NCBI RefSeq assembly: GCF_024611995.1
Contig: NZ_CP102509.1
Coordinates: 3,844,001-3,908,000 of the forward strand
From: Streptomyces sp. NBC_00162
GTDB lineage: Bacteria > Actinomycetota > Actinomycetes > Streptomycetales > Streptomycetaceae
DNA length: 64,000 nucleotides
Reading direction: 5' to 3'
In this document: piece after piece, positions 53,510 to 63,511 of the stretch
Numbering within the stretch: the stretch's first letter is position 1
Layout: every line of letters starts with the position of its first letter
Notes under the pieces: generated by a model
Databases searched by the model: none
Told to the model about the DNA's origin: nothing
What the model saw: the letters and a program-made list of their open reading frames with translations, nothing else
Translations under genes and position numbers: made by a program

Positions 53510-54451
53510 TCAGGCGCCGGCGCCGGCCTTGCCCAGTTCCTGGAGCATCGCGAAGAGGTCGAGGGTCTCGTTCTCCGGCGGGGTCTGCACGGTGGCCGCC
53601 GAGCCGTAGTCCGAGTAGTAGGCGTCCATGTTCATGGTCCCCTGGGGCATGCCCATGCCGACCTTCATGTGGACCGGGTAGCCGTCCTTGTTGACCCAGA
53701 CGTCCATGTCGTAGCCCTTGATGCCGGCCGTCTTCATGGCGTCGACGAGCTTCTTGCGCTCGGCCTCGGTCAATGCCTTGGAGGACTCGTTCGCCGCGAG
53801 CATCTCGTCGAAGCTCAGGGTGCCCTTGTAGTGCTCGGTGTCCGTGCCCTCGACCTTCTCGGCCCCGAGGTGCTTCACGTTCGGCGAGGTGAGCAGCAGC
53901 GCGAGCTGCTTGGCCGGGTCCTGGCTCTGCTCCACGCCGCCCATGCCGCCGAGCTTCTTCAGCGCCTCGGCGTCCCCCGAGGCCGTCGCCGCGGCATTGA
54001 GGTCGATCTTCATCCAGCGCTTGCCCTCCATGCCCGCGGACATGGCGGAGCCGCCCGGGATCTCCATGAACATGACGTTGTTCGTCATGATCATGCGTAT
54101 GGAGTCGACGCTGCCACCCGGGGTGAGCGCGCCCTTCGTGGTGACGTCCATGACGGTCGGGTCCCAGCCCTGGATGCCCGTCATCTCCACGGTGCCGCCG
54201 GCGCCGAGCGACGCGGGCATCGTCATCGTCATGCGGAACTTGGCCGACTTCGCCGCCGACGTCTTCTTGTAGGCCGCGGTGAGCGCCTCGGTGGCCGAAC
54301 CGCCGGCCACCGGCGCGGTCGGCTCCGCGGAGGCACTGGCGGCGGCCTTGCCGGTGGATTCCTTGGTGCCGTTCTCGCAGGCGGTGGCGCCTCCCACGAG
54401 CAGTACGGCGGCCAGCGCGGCGCCGACGGTCTTCTTCCGGTACACGGACAT
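53510..54451 (-). CDS. LppX/LprG-like lipoprotein, paralogue
   Basis: 313 residues from ATG at 54451, with GGGGACC in front. Signal MSVYRKKTVGAALAAVLLVG ends in the ATAC lipobox. It shares with its neighbour EGTDTEHYKGTLSFDEML (compare DGVDAQHYKGSFTNADL) and GYDMDVWVNKDGYPVHMKV. Both are probably exported lipid- or glycolipid-binding proteins, duplicated in tandem. The two genes may be one transcript, separate from rplKA, which ends at a terminator just upstream. Confidence 0.85.
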   Translation of the reverse strand: MSVYRKKTVGAALAAVLLVGGATACENGTKESTGKAAASASAEPTAPVAGGSATEALTAAYKKTSAAKSAKFRMTMTMPASLGAGGTVEMTGIQGWDPTVMDVTTKGALTPGGSVDSIRMIMTNNVMFMEIPGGSAMSAGMEGKRWMKIDLNAAATASGDAEALKKLGGMGGVEQSQDPAKQLALLLTSPNVKHLGAEKVEGTDTEHYKGTLSFDEMLAANESSKALTEAERKKLVDAMKTAGIKGYDMDVWVNKDGYPVHMKVGMGMPQGTMNMDAYYSDYGSAATVQTPPENETLDLFAMLQELGKAGAGA

Positions 54452-54565
54452 GGAGGTCCCCACCCCTTGAGTGATCGCTGATTCAGGCCGACCTTACGTT
54501 CCGCCGCCGGGGTGTGGCGCGTCCTTATGGGGCGCATCGAGGGATATGTGACCCCAAACACGGAA

Positions 54566-54610
54566 AACGGGCCCCTCGCCACCCCGGTGAAGGGGGGCGA
54601 GGGGCCCGTT
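54566..54610 (-). terminator. Terminator downstream of rplA
   Basis: 15-bp perfect inverted repeat (AACGGGCCCCTCGCC and its complement) with a self-pairing loop (CCCC/GGGG) and a following TTTT run, 24 bp past the rplA stop. Clear intrinsic terminator for rplKA. Confidence 0.88.
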
Positions 54611-54634
54611 CAGCCACTCAGTGAGCCGTCAGGC

Positions 54635-55363
54635 TCAGACAGCAGCCGGGTCTTCCTCGACGAGGAGGTTCCGGGTGCGGTTCTGGTCCAGCAGGATGCC
54701 GGGACCCATCGTGGTGCTCAGGGCGGCCTTCTTGATGTAGCGGCCCTTCGCGGCGGACGGCTTCAGACGAAGGATCTCGTCCAGGGCCGCGCCGTAGTTC
54801 TCGACCAGCTGCTCATCGGAGAAGGAGACCTTGCCGATGATGAAGTGCAGGTTCGAGTGCTTGTCGACGCGGAACTCGATCTTGCCACCCTTGATCTCGG
54901 TGACAGCCTTGGCGACGTCCATCGTGACGGTGCCGGTCTTCGGGTTCGGCATGAGGCCACGGGGACCGAGCACGCGGCCGAGGCGGCCGACCTTGCCCAT
55001 GAGGTCCGGGGTGGCCACAACGGCGTCGAACTCGTTCAGGCGGTTGCCCTTGGCGATCTCGTTGATCAGCTCGTCATCGCCGACGATGTCGGCGCCGGCG
55101 GCTTCCGCGGCCGCAGCACGGTCACCGGTCGCGAAGACCAGGACCCGGGCGGTCTTGCCGGTGCCGTGCGGGAGGTTCACGGTGCCACGGACCATCTGGT
55201 CGGCCTTGCGCGGGTCGACACCCAGGCGGAAGGCGACCTCGACGGTGCTGTCGAACTTGGTCGCGGAGGTCTCCTTGGCGAGACGGACGGCCTCGAGCGG
55301 GGCGTACAGCTTCTCCCGGTCGACCTTGGCGTCCGCAGCGCGGAGAGTCTTGCTGCGCTTCAC
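54635..55363 (-). CDS. rplA: 50S ribosomal protein L1
   Basis: 242-residue L1, the mobile stalk that releases E-site tRNA and represses its own operon in many bacteria. Conserved [19 protein letters not shown] at about 132-150 and a first half with [10 protein letters not shown]. It starts [20 protein letters not shown]. Followed by a strong terminator, 87 bp after rplK. Confidence 0.98.
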   Translation of the reverse strand: MKRSKTLRAADAKVDREKLYAPLEAVRLAKETSATKFDSTVEVAFRLGVDPRKADQMVRGTVNLPHGTGKTARVLVFATGDRAAAAEAAGADIVGDDELINEIAKGNRLNEFDAVVATPDLMGKVGRLGRVLGPRGLMPNPKTGTVTMDVAKAVTEIKGGKIEFRVDKHSNLHFIIGKVSFSDEQLVENYGAALDEILRLKPSAAKGRYIKKAALSTTMGPGILLDQNRTRNLLVEEDPAAV

Positions 55364-55450
55364 TTCTGCTCCTGTATTTCGGCTTCAGGCATGGAGTCGT
55401 GGTGCGGACCAGCGCTTGGCCCTACCACTGGTGGTACTGGGGTGGCTGGA

Positions 55451-55885
55451 TCAGCCTTCGACCGTGACGCCCATCGAGCGCGCGGTGCCGGCGATGATCT
55501 TCATCGCGGCATCGACGTCGTTGGCGTTCAGGTCGGGCATCTTCAGCTCGGCGATCTCGCGGACCTGGGCGCCGGTGAGCTTGGCGACCTTGGTCTTGTG
55601 CGGCTCGCCGGAGCCCTTCTCGATGCCCGCGGCCTTGAGGATCAGGCGCGCGGCCGGCGGAGTCTTGGTGATGAAGGTGAAGGAGCGGTCGTCGTAGACC
55701 GTGATCTCCACCGGCACGACCATGCCACGCTGCGACTCGGTCGCGGCGTTGTAGGCCTTGCAGAACTCCATGATGTTGACGCCGTGCTGACCGAGCGCGG
55801 GGCCGACCGGCGGAGCCGGGTTGGCCGCGCCGGCCTTGATCTGGAGCTTGATAAGCCCCGTGACCTTCTTCTTCTTGGGAGGCAT
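55451..55885 (-). CDS. rplK: 50S ribosomal protein L11
   Basis: 144-residue L11 of the GTPase-associated centre. The proline-rich N-domain [20 protein letters not shown] (about 25-44), the thiostrepton contact, appears wild type. It ends with the SMGVTVEG tail. It follows nusG across a gap of 165 bp that contains a hairpin. Confidence 0.98.
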   Translation of the reverse strand: MPPKKKKVTGLIKLQIKAGAANPAPPVGPALGQHGVNIMEFCKAYNAATESQRGMVVPVEITVYDDRSFTFITKTPPAARLILKAAGIEKGSGEPHKTKVAKLTGAQVREIAELKMPDLNANDVDAAMKIIAGTARSMGVTVEG

Positions 55886-55991
55886 TGCTCTCTCCGGGTC
55901 CTAGTGAGAGTTTTTCGCCGCCGATCCGGTCATCCGGATGGAGGCATACCGCACCACAATAACGGGTATCGGAGCGGGGCTAAAAACCGAG

Positions 55992-56026
55992 CAGGTCAGA
56001 CCGCCCTTTGCGGGGCGATCTGACCT
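55992..56026 (-). terminator. Hairpin between nusG and rplK
   Basis: Inverted repeat with arms CAGGTCAGACCGCCC and GGGCGATCTGACCTG (one mismatch), 25 bp past the nusG stop. It separates secE-nusG from rplKA. Confidence 0.75.
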
Positions 56027-56050
56027 GTCCGGAAGCTGTCGTTCAGAAGA

Positions 56051-56965
56051 TCAGTTCTTCTGGATCTGGTCGAAGCTGAGCTCGACCGGGGTCTCGCGGC
56101 CGAAGATCTCGACGAGGCCCTTGACCTTCTTCGAGTCCGGGTTGATCTCGTTGATCGTCGCCTGGAGCGTGGCGAACGGACCGTCGGTGACGGTGACCGA
56201 GTCGCCGACCTCGAAGTCGAGCACCTCGATCGTGCGCTTGACGGCGGGCGCCGGCAGGCCGGCCTCTTCCGCGGCGGCCTTGGCGGCCTTCTCCTGCGCC
56301 TCCGGGGCGAGCATCTTGACGATCTCGTCCAGGGTCAGCGGGTACGGGTCGTACGCGTTGCCGACGAAGCCGGTGACGCCAGGCGTGTTGCGGACGACGC
56401 CCCAGGACTCGTTCGTCAGATCCATGCGGACGAGAACGTAACCGGGCAGCTTGTTCTGCCGGACGTTCTTGCGCTCGCCGTTCTTGATCTGGACGATCTC
56501 TTCCTCGGGCACCTCGGCCTGGTAGATGAACTCCTCGACGTTCAGCGAGACGGCGCGCTGCTCCAGGTTGGCCTTCACGCGCTTCTCGTAGCCGGCGTAG
56601 GTGTGGATCACGTACCACTCGCCGGGCAGGAGGCGCAGCTCGTCGCGCAGGGCCTGGACGGGGTCGACCGGCTCGGCCTCGGCGGCCTCTTCGTCGGCGG
56701 CCTCTTCGTCGGCGGTCTCGACCTCGGCCTCGGCGGCCTCAACGTCGTCGGCAGCCGCCTCGACCTCGGCGTCGTCCTCGATCTCGGCGTCACCAGCGCT
56801 CTCGTCCTCGACGTGCAGCGCGGCCTCTTCGGCGGCGACTCCCGCCTTGGCGTCGGCGTGCTCGGCCTCATCGGGGTCCACGGCGTCTGCAGCCTCGACG
56901 ATGTCGAGCTGGTCCTCGACGGACTCGACGGAGTCGTGGCTCGCGTTCAGGTTCGGGTCAGACAC
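56051..56965 (-). CDS. nusG: Transcription termination/antitermination protein NusG
   Basis: 304 residues from GTG at 56965 ([20 protein letters not shown]). The first 115 residues are acidic, Glu/Asp/Ala-rich and probably disordered, as in other Streptomyces. The NGN domain follows ([20 protein letters not shown]), then the KOW domain ([20 protein letters not shown]). NusG binds RNA polymerase and couples with Rho or S10 (rpsJ is in this window). It follows secE with an 84-bp gap. Confidence 0.97.
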   Translation of the reverse strand: MSDPNLNASHDSVESVEDQLDIVEAADAVDPDEAEHADAKAGVAAEEAALHVEDESAGDAEIEDDAEVEAAADDVEAAEAEVETADEEAADEEAAEAEPVDPVQALRDELRLLPGEWYVIHTYAGYEKRVKANLEQRAVSLNVEEFIYQAEVPEEEIVQIKNGERKNVRQNKLPGYVLVRMDLTNESWGVVRNTPGVTGFVGNAYDPYPLTLDEIVKMLAPEAQEKAAKAAAEEAGLPAPAVKRTIEVLDFEVGDSVTVTDGPFATLQATINEINPDSKKVKGLVEIFGRETPVELSFDQIQKN

Positions 56966-57049
56966 GGTGGCTGCTTCTTCCTGGATACAAAAGGTGGTGG
57001 AACATGCGAAAACGGGCGGCACCCATCAAGGCGCCGCCCTCCGCGGGGA

Positions 57050-57331
57050 TCAGCCGAAGACGAACTTGATGGCTTCCTGGAACCCATAGTCAATCACGGT
57101 CACCAGACCGATCATGATGACCACGAAGACAATCACCACGGTGGTGTACGTCGTGAGCTGGTTGCGAGTGGGCCATACAACCTTGCGGAGTTCCGCGACG
57201 ATCTGACGGTAGAACAGCGCGAGCCGGCCCAGAGGACCCTTCTTGCCGCGCTTACCGCCCTTGCGGGCCTTCTTCTCGCGAGTCTCGTCCTCGGCGTCAG
57301 GCATGTCGATGGAGCCCAGGGCGTCCGTCAC
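57050..57331 (-). CDS. secE: Protein translocase subunit SecE
   Basis: 93 residues from GTG at 57331 (GGTGAGAGAC upstream). A charged N-terminus containing RKGGKRGKKG is followed by the conserved LFYRQIVAELRKVVWPTRNQL amphipathic helix and one transmembrane helix at about 68-86. This is the single-TM actinobacterial form. It clamps SecY (encoded at 4.4-5.7 kb). tRNA-Trp lies about 110 bp upstream. Confidence 0.95.
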   Translation of the reverse strand: MTDALGSIDMPDAEDETREKKARKGGKRGKKGPLGRLALFYRQIVAELRKVVWPTRNQLTTYTTVVIVFVVIMIGLVTVIDYGFQEAIKFVFG

Positions 57332-57437
57332 GTCTCTCACCTGAATCCGGGTCGTGGCCGTACCGCGCCCGGTTGCGCCGCACGGCGTTGCATCGAAGTA
57401 CGTACCTGCGCACACACATCCGAGAAGGAGTGTGGAG

Positions 57438-57510
57438 CAGGGCCGGAGGGACTCGAACCCCCAACCGCTGGTTTTGGAGACCAGTGCTCTACCAATTGAG
57501 CTACGACCCT
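57438..57510 (-). tRNA. tRNA-Trp (CCA)
   Basis: 73-nt cloverleaf on the minus strand. Acceptor AGGGTCG pairs with CGGCCCT, and the anticodon loop CTCCAAA carries CCA. The T arm has GGTTCGAGTC, and the discriminator is G. CCA is not encoded at the 3' end. Confidence 0.97.
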
Positions 57511-57703
57511 TTGCGTCCCCCAACCTACCGCATCCGGGCGAGTGCACGGAGTGCTCACGCTCTGGGGCGTTTGGCGAGGGCCAACGACAGGTGAGTGTAC
57601 GTGAACCGCGCCCTGACGTCGAACAGAACCCGACGCGGCATCCCGTGGTCCGGTAACTGAAACGTTGTGCGGCAGCTCTTTGCCGTCTGGGACGATTGCT
57701 CGC

Positions 57704-58930
57704 ATGACCTCTGCAACGCCTTCTTCCGAGCGCCGGGTGTCCGCCCGTATCGGCGCCATTTCCGAGTCCGCCACCCTCGCCGTGGACGCCAAGGCCAAGG
57801 CCCTCAAGGCCGCCGGGCGCCCGGTCATCGGTTTCGGCGCGGGCGAGCCCGACTTCCCGACCCCGGACTACATCGTCGAGGCCGCTGTCGAGGCCTGCCG
57901 CAACCCCAAGTACCACCGCTACACGCCGGCCGGCGGTCTGCCCGAGCTCAAGGCCGCCATCGCCGCCAAGACCCTGCGCGACTCCGGCTACGAGGTCGAC
58001 CCGGCGCAGGTGCTGGTGACCAACGGCGGCAAGCAGGCGATCTACAACGCCTTCGCCGCGATCCTGGACCCGGGCGACGAGGTCATCGTCCCGGCTCCGT
58101 ACTGGACCACCTACCCGGAGTCCATCCGTCTCGCCGGCGGTGTCCCGGTCGAGGTCGTCGCCGACGAGACCACCGGCTACCAGGTCTCCGTCGAGCAGCT
58201 GGAGGCCGCGCGCACCGAGCGCACCAAGGTCGTCCTCTTCGTCTCCCCGTCCAACCCGACGGGCGCCGTCTACAGCGAGGCCGACGCCGAGGCGATCGGC
58301 CGCTGGGCCGCCGAGAAGGGCCTGTGGGTCCTGACCGACGAGATCTACGAGCACCTGGTCTACGGCGACGCGAAGTTCGTCTCGCTCCCGGCGATCGTCC
58401 CCGAGCTCGCCGACAAGTGCATCGTCGTCAACGGCGTCGCGAAGACGTACGCGATGACCGGCTGGCGGGTGGGCTGGATCATCGGCCCCAAGGACGTGGT
58501 CAAGGCCGCGACCAACCTGCAGTCGCACGCCACCTCCAACGTCTCCAACGTGGCCCAGGTCGCGGCGCTGGCCGCCGTCTCCGGCAACCTGGACGCGGTC
58601 CACGAGATGCGCACCGCCTTCGACCGCCGCCGCCAGACGATCGTGCGGATGCTGAACGAGATCGACGGCGTCGTCTGCCCGACCCCCGAGGGCGCGTTCT
58701 ACGTGTACCCCTCGGTCAAGGCGCTCCTCGGCAAGGAGATCCGCGGCAAGCGCCCGCAGACCTCCGTCGAGCTCGCCGCCCTGATCCTGGACGAGGTCGA
58801 GGTCGCGGTCGTCCCCGGCGAGGCCTTCGGCACCCCGGGCTACCTGCGACTGTCCTACGCCCTGGGCGACGAGGACCTGGTCGAGGGCGTCTCCCGCGTC
58901 CAGAAGCTGCTGGCCGAAGCCAAGGCCTAA
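57704..58930 (+). CDS. aspC: Aspartate aminotransferase family protein
   Basis: 408-residue class I PLP aminotransferase. [11 protein letters not shown] (about 181-191), [10 protein letters not shown] and [15 protein letters not shown] with the PLP Lys at about 247. It converts aspartate and 2-oxoglutarate to oxaloacetate and glutamate, or related substrates. The ATG at 57704 leaves only a weak ribosome site, so a short leader is possible. Divergent from tRNA-Trp/secE and followed by a strong terminator. Confidence 0.92.
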   Translation: MTSATPSSERRVSARIGAISESATLAVDAKAKALKAAGRPVIGFGAGEPDFPTPDYIVEAAVEACRNPKYHRYTPAGGLPELKAAIAAKTLRDSGYEVDPAQVLVTNGGKQAIYNAFAAILDPGDEVIVPAPYWTTYPESIRLAGGVPVEVVADETTGYQVSVEQLEAARTERTKVVLFVSPSNPTGAVYSEADAEAIGRWAAEKGLWVLTDEIYEHLVYGDAKFVSLPAIVPELADKCIVVNGVAKTYAMTGWRVGWIIGPKDVVKAATNLQSHATSNVSNVAQVAALAAVSGNLDAVHEMRTAFDRRRQTIVRMLNEIDGVVCPTPEGAFYVYPSVKALLGKEIRGKRPQTSVELAALILDEVEVAVVPGEAFGTPGYLRLSYALGDEDLVEGVSRVQKLLAEAKA

Positions 58931-58936
58931 GGCCAA

Positions 58937-58977
58937 CCCGAGCGGCGCCACCCCGAGCCGGGGTGGCGCCGCTCGGG
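58937..58977 (+). terminator. Terminator downstream of aspC
   Basis: Perfect 18-bp inverted repeat (CCCGAGCGGCGCCACCCC and its complement) with a 5-nt loop, 6 bp past the aspC stop. Confidence 0.9.
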
Positions 58978-59045
58978 CGTTCGAGCAAGCCCCCGATCGG
59001 TAAAACCCCCTCCCGCCCGGCGCAGCGGTACGGCAGGATCACCCA

Positions 59046-60065
59046 ATGGAGCACGCACGCGATCTCACGCTTCTGCCGAAAGCCCACCTCCACCTGCACT
59101 TCACCGGGTCGATGCGACCATCGACCCTCCTGGAGCTCGCCGACAAGTACGGCGTGCGCCTCCCGGACGCGCTCACCGCCGGGGAGCCACCCAAGCTGCG
59201 CGCCACCGACGAGCGCGGCTGGTTCCGCTTCCAGCGGCTCTACGACGCCGCCCGCTCCTGTCTGCGCGAGCCCGACGACATCCGCCGCCTGGTCCGCGAG
59301 GCCGCGGAGGAGGACGTGCGCGACGGCAGTGGCTGGCTGGAGATCCAGGTCGATCCCACCTCGTACGCGCCGCTGCTCGGCGGGATGATCCCGGCCGTCG
59401 AGATCATCCTCGACGCCGTGGACACCGCGTCCCGCGAGACCGGCCTCGGGATGCGCGTCCTGATCGCCGCCAACCGCATGAAGCACCCCCTCGACGCCCG
59501 GACCCTGGCCCGCCTCGCCGTCCGCTACGCCGACCGCGGCATCGTCGGCTTCGGCCTGTCCAACGACGAGCGCCGCGGCATGGCCCGCGACTTCGACCGG
59601 GCCTTCGCCATCGCCCGCGAGGGCGGCCTCCTCGCGGCCCCGCACGGCGGCGAGCTCACCGGCCCGTCCTCGGTCCGCGACTGCCTCGACGATCTGCACG
59701 CCTCCCGCATCGGGCACGGCGTACGGGCCGCCGAGGACCCCCGGCTGCTGAAGCGGCTCGCCGACCGGCAGATCACCTGCGAGGTCTGCCCGGCCTCCAA
59801 CGTCGCCCTAGGGGTCTACGAGCGGCCCGAGGACGTCCCGCTGCGCACCCTCTTCGAGGCCGGGGTGCCGATGGCGCTCGGTGCGGACGACCCGCTGCTG
59901 TTCGGATCCCGGCTCGCCGCCCAGTACGAGATCGCCCGCCGCCACCACGGCTTCACCGACGCGGAGCTCGCCGAGCTGGCCCGCCAGTCGGTGCGCGGTT
60001 CGGCCGCGCCGGCCGACGTACAGGAGAAGCTGCTCGCCGGGATCGACCACTGGCTCACCGGGTAA
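59046..60065 (+). CDS. add: Adenosine deaminase
   Basis: 339 residues of the amidohydrolase-fold deaminase, adenosine + H2O to inosine + NH3. Zinc and substrate residues: HLHLH near residue 16, the HGGE motif (APHGGELTGPSS), SRIGHGVRA, and the DDPLLFGS Asp pair; CPASNVALGVY is the family signature. Its last 11 bases overlap the 3' end of the gene on the other strand. Confidence 0.93.
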   Translation: MEHARDLTLLPKAHLHLHFTGSMRPSTLLELADKYGVRLPDALTAGEPPKLRATDERGWFRFQRLYDAARSCLREPDDIRRLVREAAEEDVRDGSGWLEIQVDPTSYAPLLGGMIPAVEIILDAVDTASRETGLGMRVLIAANRMKHPLDARTLARLAVRYADRGIVGFGLSNDERRGMARDFDRAFAIAREGGLLAAPHGGELTGPSSVRDCLDDLHASRIGHGVRAAEDPRLLKRLADRQITCEVCPASNVALGVYERPEDVPLRTLFEAGVPMALGADDPLLFGSRLAAQYEIARRHHGFTDAELAELARQSVRGSAAPADVQEKLLAGIDHWLTG

Positions 60066-60471
60066 GCCGCAGGTCCCCCTCGTAGCAGTCGGCCCGCACC
60101 CGGTGCCCGTTCTGGAAGCCGATCTCCAGGTGCGTGCGGCCCTGTTCGGGCAGGGCGAACTCGGCGACCGAGGCGACCGTCTCGCCGAGGTGCCGCAGGA
60201 AGGGGTGGTCGCCGAGGTCCTCGCCGACCTCGATGCGGCCCCACTCCCCCATGTCGTACGGCTCGTGCGGCGCGGCGGACTCGACGATGAGGCACTGGTC
60301 GGACCCGGTGGTGATCCGGATGGAGTCTCCGACGCTGTCGATCAGCCAGACGTCGAGGGGAGCCTCGGAGCGCTCACCGTCGCTGATGTGCCAGGACGCG
60401 ACGACTCTGCTGAGCGTGCGGCCCACGAGGCGGGTGGGGTCCGTACCGGCCCCGTGGAGGGGACAGAGCAT
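60055..60471 (-). CDS. Small conserved-looking protein of unknown function
   Basis: 138 residues, ATG start MLCPLHGAGTDPTRLVGRTL. Soluble, acidic, mostly beta by composition, with no signal or membrane segment: RVVASWHISDGERSEAPLDVWLID, DSIRITTGSDQCLIVE, then GRTHLEIGFQNGHRVRADCY. I do not recognise it with confidence. It converges on add with an 11-bp overlap and lies 16 bp downstream of murB on the same strand, so it is probably co-transcribed with murB. Confidence 0.65.
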   Translation of the reverse strand: MLCPLHGAGTDPTRLVGRTLSRVVASWHISDGERSEAPLDVWLIDSVGDSIRITTGSDQCLIVESAAPHEPYDMGEWGRIEVGEDLGDHPFLRHLGETVASVAEFALPEQGRTHLEIGFQNGHRVRADCYEGDLRLTR

Positions 60472-60487
60472 GGGCGGCCGGGACTCC

Positions 60488-61543
60488 TCAGATGCTGACG
60501 CCGACCGTCACCGGTTCGTTGACCAGGGTGACGCCGAAGGCCGCGTGGACGCCCGCGACGACCTCGCGGGCCAGGGCGAGGAGGTCCTCGGTGGTCGCCT
60601 CGCCGCGGTTGGTGAGGGCCAGCGTGTGCTTGGTGGAGATGCGCGCGGGGCCGGTGCCGTAGCCCTTGGTGAAACCGGCCTTGTCGATCAGCCAGGCCGC
60701 GCTGGTCTTCGTACGGCCGTCGCCCGCGGGGTAGGCGGGCGGGGCGGTGTCGGGGCCGAGGCGGTCCTGGGCGCGGGCGAGGAAGGCGGCGTAGGCCTCG
60801 TCGGTCAGGATCGGGTTGTGGAAGAAGGAGCCGGCCGACCAGGTGTCGTGGTCGGCGGGGTCGAGGACCATGCCCTTGCCGGCGCGCAGGCGCAGCACGG
60901 TCTCGCGGGCGGTGGCGGCGGGGACCCGGTCGCCGGCCTCGACACCGAGGGCGCGGGCGGTCTCGGGGTACTTGATCGGCGCGGACAGCCCGCCGGCGTC
61001 CTCCAGGGCGAAGCGCACGCGCAGGACGACGTACCGCTCGGGCTGGTGCTTGAAGAGGCTGTTGCGGTACGTGAACGCGCACTCGGCGGCGGTCAGCGTG
61101 ACCGTCTCGCGGCGGGTGCGGTCGTAGGCGACGACCTCGGTGATGGTGTCGCAGACCTCCTGGCCGTACGCACCGACGTTCTGGATCGGGGTGGCGCCCG
61201 CGGAGCCGGGGATTCCGGCGAGGCACTCGATTCCGGCGAGGCCCGCCTCGACGGTGCGGGCGACGGCGTCGCTCCAGTTCTCGCCCGCGGCGAGCTCCAG
61301 GGTCGTACCGGTCAGGGTGAAGCCGGTGGTCGCGATGCGCAGGGCTGTGCCGTCGAAACCCTGGTCGCCGATGACCAGGTTGCTGCCGCCGCCGATGATC
61401 AGGAGCGGGGTTCCGCGCTCGTCCGCGGCACGGACGGCCGCGACCACCTCGGCGTCGGTGGTCGCGGTGACCAGACGGGCGGCGGGACCACCGAGACGGA
61501 AGGTGGTCAGCGGGGCGAGGGGGGCGTCGTGGAGTTCCTGCAC
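60488..61543 (-). CDS. murB: UDP-N-acetylmuramate dehydrogenase (MurB)
   Basis: 351 residues. FAD-dependent reduction of UDP-GlcNAc-enolpyruvate to UDP-MurNAc, for peptidoglycan. FAD-binding TTFRLGGPAARLVTA and IIGGGSNLVIGD are near the N-terminus. The catalytic-Ser loop SAGSFFHNPIL is in the middle, and the C-terminal GEATTEDLLALAREV region follows. GTG start MQELHDAPLAPL. Confidence 0.95.
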   Translation of the reverse strand: MQELHDAPLAPLTTFRLGGPAARLVTATTDAEVVAAVRAADERGTPLLIIGGGSNLVIGDQGFDGTALRIATTGFTLTGTTLELAAGENWSDAVARTVEAGLAGIECLAGIPGSAGATPIQNVGAYGQEVCDTITEVVAYDRTRRETVTLTAAECAFTYRNSLFKHQPERYVVLRVRFALEDAGGLSAPIKYPETARALGVEAGDRVPAATARETVLRLRAGKGMVLDPADHDTWSAGSFFHNPILTDEAYAAFLARAQDRLGPDTAPPAYPAGDGRTKTSAAWLIDKAGFTKGYGTGPARISTKHTLALTNRGEATTEDLLALAREVVAGVHAAFGVTLVNEPVTVGVSI

Positions 61544-61599
61544 GTGGACAAGAGTACGGTCCGTGCCCCTCGCGTCCCGGCGGGGCCACGGACCGTGAC

Positions 61600-61998
61600 T
61601 CAGTAGGCGGTCCGCTGCTCGGCCAGACGGCGCTCCGCCTCGGCCCAGCCGATGGGGAGCTCGCAGGCCCGTACGGTCCAGAAGGTGAAGGCGGACTCCT
61701 TCATGAAGGCGGCGGCCGCCCGGGAGCTGGAGCGGTGCGGCTCGCTGCGGGCGAACCGGTAGAGCGCGTCGCGGTCCTCCCAGGCCGAGAGGGTGAGGAA
61801 GGTCCGGCTGAAGACGCGGGCCCGCAGGGCGACGCCGTGCGCGCCGGGGGCCTTGCGGATCTGGCCGATGATGCCGGGGGCCTTGAGGAAGAACCGGACG
61901 GCTCCGGCGAGGGTGGCGGTCTCGAAGCGGGAGGCCATGACGTAGACCTCGGCGTCGGGGGCTGCCTGGGTGGGGGTCGACCAGGGGATGTCGGGCAT
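61600..61998 (-). CDS. DUF3291-like protein
   Basis: 132 residues from ATG at 61998, which has AAGGAG 8 nt upstream; a GTG three codons earlier is less likely. The LSAWEDRDALYRFARSEPHR stretch and the FTFWTVRACELPIGWAEAERRL ending fit DUF3291 proteins, ferredoxin-like folds related to antibiotic monooxygenase domains. It lies 40 bp after the DHA2 exporter gene and probably shares its TetR-controlled transcript. Substrate unknown. Confidence 0.7.
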   Translation of the reverse strand: MPDIPWSTPTQAAPDAEVYVMASRFETATLAGAVRFFLKAPGIIGQIRKAPGAHGVALRARVFSRTFLTLSAWEDRDALYRFARSEPHRSSSRAAAAFMKESAFTFWTVRACELPIGWAEAERRLAEQRTAY

Positions 61999-62038
61999 GG
62001 CGGGCACTCCTTGGCTCTTGAGGTGGGTGTGGGCGGGG

Positions 62039-63493
62039 TCAGCGGGCCGCGGGGACCTTCTGCGGCTCCCGTGTCATGACCTCGTCGGCGACGGGAACCC
62101 GGGAGGGCTTCGGCCGGCTCGGGAGCAGCAGGGCGAGCGCGGCGGCCAGGGCGACCGCGCCGGCGCCGATCCACAGGGCGGGGACGGTGCCGTCGGTGAA
62201 GGCCTGCGGGGACTCGTAGCCGCCCTGGGCGGAGAAGACCGAGGCCAGTACGGCGACACCGAGGGCGCCGCCGACCTCGCGCAGGGCGTTGTTGGTGCCG
62301 GAGGCCTTGCCCTGGTCGGCGGGGGCCACCGTGGACATCAGCACGTTGGCGGCGGGGGCGAAGTAGAGGGCCATGCCGATCCCGCTGAGGATCAGCGGCG
62401 GCAGCTGGGCCGCGTACGAGACGTCCGTGGTCAGGATCGCCGCGAACCAGCCGAGGCCGAGGGCCTGGAACGCCAGCCCGGCGGCGACGACGGGCCGGCC
62501 GCCGATGCGGTCGGAGAGGATGCCCGCGAGGGGGGCGATGAGCATGGGCATGCCGGTCCAGGGGAGCATGCGCAGGCCGGCCTCGGTGGGCGAGTAGCCG
62601 GCGACGCCCTGGAGGTACTGGCTGAGCAGGAAGATCGAGCCGAACATGCCCAGGAACATCAGCAGGCTGGCCAGGTTGATCCCCAGGAAGCCCCGGTCGC
62701 GGAAGAGCCGCATGGGGAGCATCGGGTTCGCGCTGCGGAAGCCGTGGCGGACGAAGCCGCCGACGAGCGCGGTTCCGGCGATCAGGCCGGTGAGCACGGG
62801 GGCGCTGGTCCAGCCCTCGGAGTTGGCGTTGACCAGGGCGTAGACGATGCCGAACAGGCCGCCGCTGATGAGCAGGGTGCCCGGGATGTCGAGGCGGGAC
62901 CCGGGGGCGGTGGACTCGGCGAGCCGCAGCCGGGCGAGCGGGATCAGGGCCAGGCCTATCGGAACGTTCAGCCAGAAGATCCACTGCCAGGAGATGTGCT
63001 CGGTCAGGCTGCCGCCGATGAGGGGGCCGCTGGCGACGGCGAGGCCGGTGACGGCTCCGTAGATGCCGAGGGCCATGCCGCGGCGGGCGGCCGGGACCGC
63101 GGCGGTGAGGAGGGTCAGGGTGAGCGGCATCATGATCGCGGCGCCGACGCCCTGGACCGCACGGGCGGCGATGAGCGCGTCGATGCCGGGCGAGAGGGCG
63201 GCCGCGGCGGAGGCGCCGGTGAAGATCGCGAGGCCGGCGACGAACAGCCGGCGGCGCCCGAAGCGGTCCCCGAGGGCCGCGCCGAACATGAGGAGGACGG
63301 CGAAGGTGAGCGTGTACGCGTTCACCGTCCACTCCAGGTCCTCCAGCCGGCCGCCGAGGTCTTCGCGGATGGCGGGCAGGGCGGTGGTGACGACGAGGTT
63401 GTCCAGGGCGGCCATGAAGCTGGCGACGCCGGTCAGGACGAGGGCCCAGATGGCGGACCCGCGGAGCTTGGTGTCCGCAACGTGGGTGTTCAC
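62039..63493 (-). CDS. DHA2-type MFS multidrug exporter
   Basis: 484 residues, GTG start (MNTHVADTKLRGSAIWALVL), GGGGGAAAT upstream. About 14 transmembrane helices, with the drug:H+ antiporter motif A (LGDRFGRRRLFVAGL) after TM2 and motif C-like ATGLAVASGPLIGGSL in TM5. Probably exports a toxic small molecule. A TetR gene precedes it in the same direction and a palindrome lies in the 79-bp gap, so repression by that TetR is likely. Confidence 0.92.
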   Translation of the reverse strand: MNTHVADTKLRGSAIWALVLTGVASFMAALDNLVVTTALPAIREDLGGRLEDLEWTVNAYTLTFAVLLMFGAALGDRFGRRRLFVAGLAIFTGASAAAALSPGIDALIAARAVQGVGAAIMMPLTLTLLTAAVPAARRGMALGIYGAVTGLAVASGPLIGGSLTEHISWQWIFWLNVPIGLALIPLARLRLAESTAPGSRLDIPGTLLISGGLFGIVYALVNANSEGWTSAPVLTGLIAGTALVGGFVRHGFRSANPMLPMRLFRDRGFLGINLASLLMFLGMFGSIFLLSQYLQGVAGYSPTEAGLRMLPWTGMPMLIAPLAGILSDRIGGRPVVAAGLAFQALGLGWFAAILTTDVSYAAQLPPLILSGIGMALYFAPAANVLMSTVAPADQGKASGTNNALREVGGALGVAVLASVFSAQGGYESPQAFTDGTVPALWIGAGAVALAAALALLLPSRPKPSRVPVADEVMTREPQKVPAAR

Positions 63494-63511
63494 GATTTCC
63501 CCCTGAGGGTT

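Noticed and set aside
57332..58951. Upstream extension of the secE frame through tRNA-Trp and aspC
   Set aside because: It would read through a tRNA gene and antisense to aspC. The GTG at 57331 with its ribosome site gives the known SecE N-terminus.
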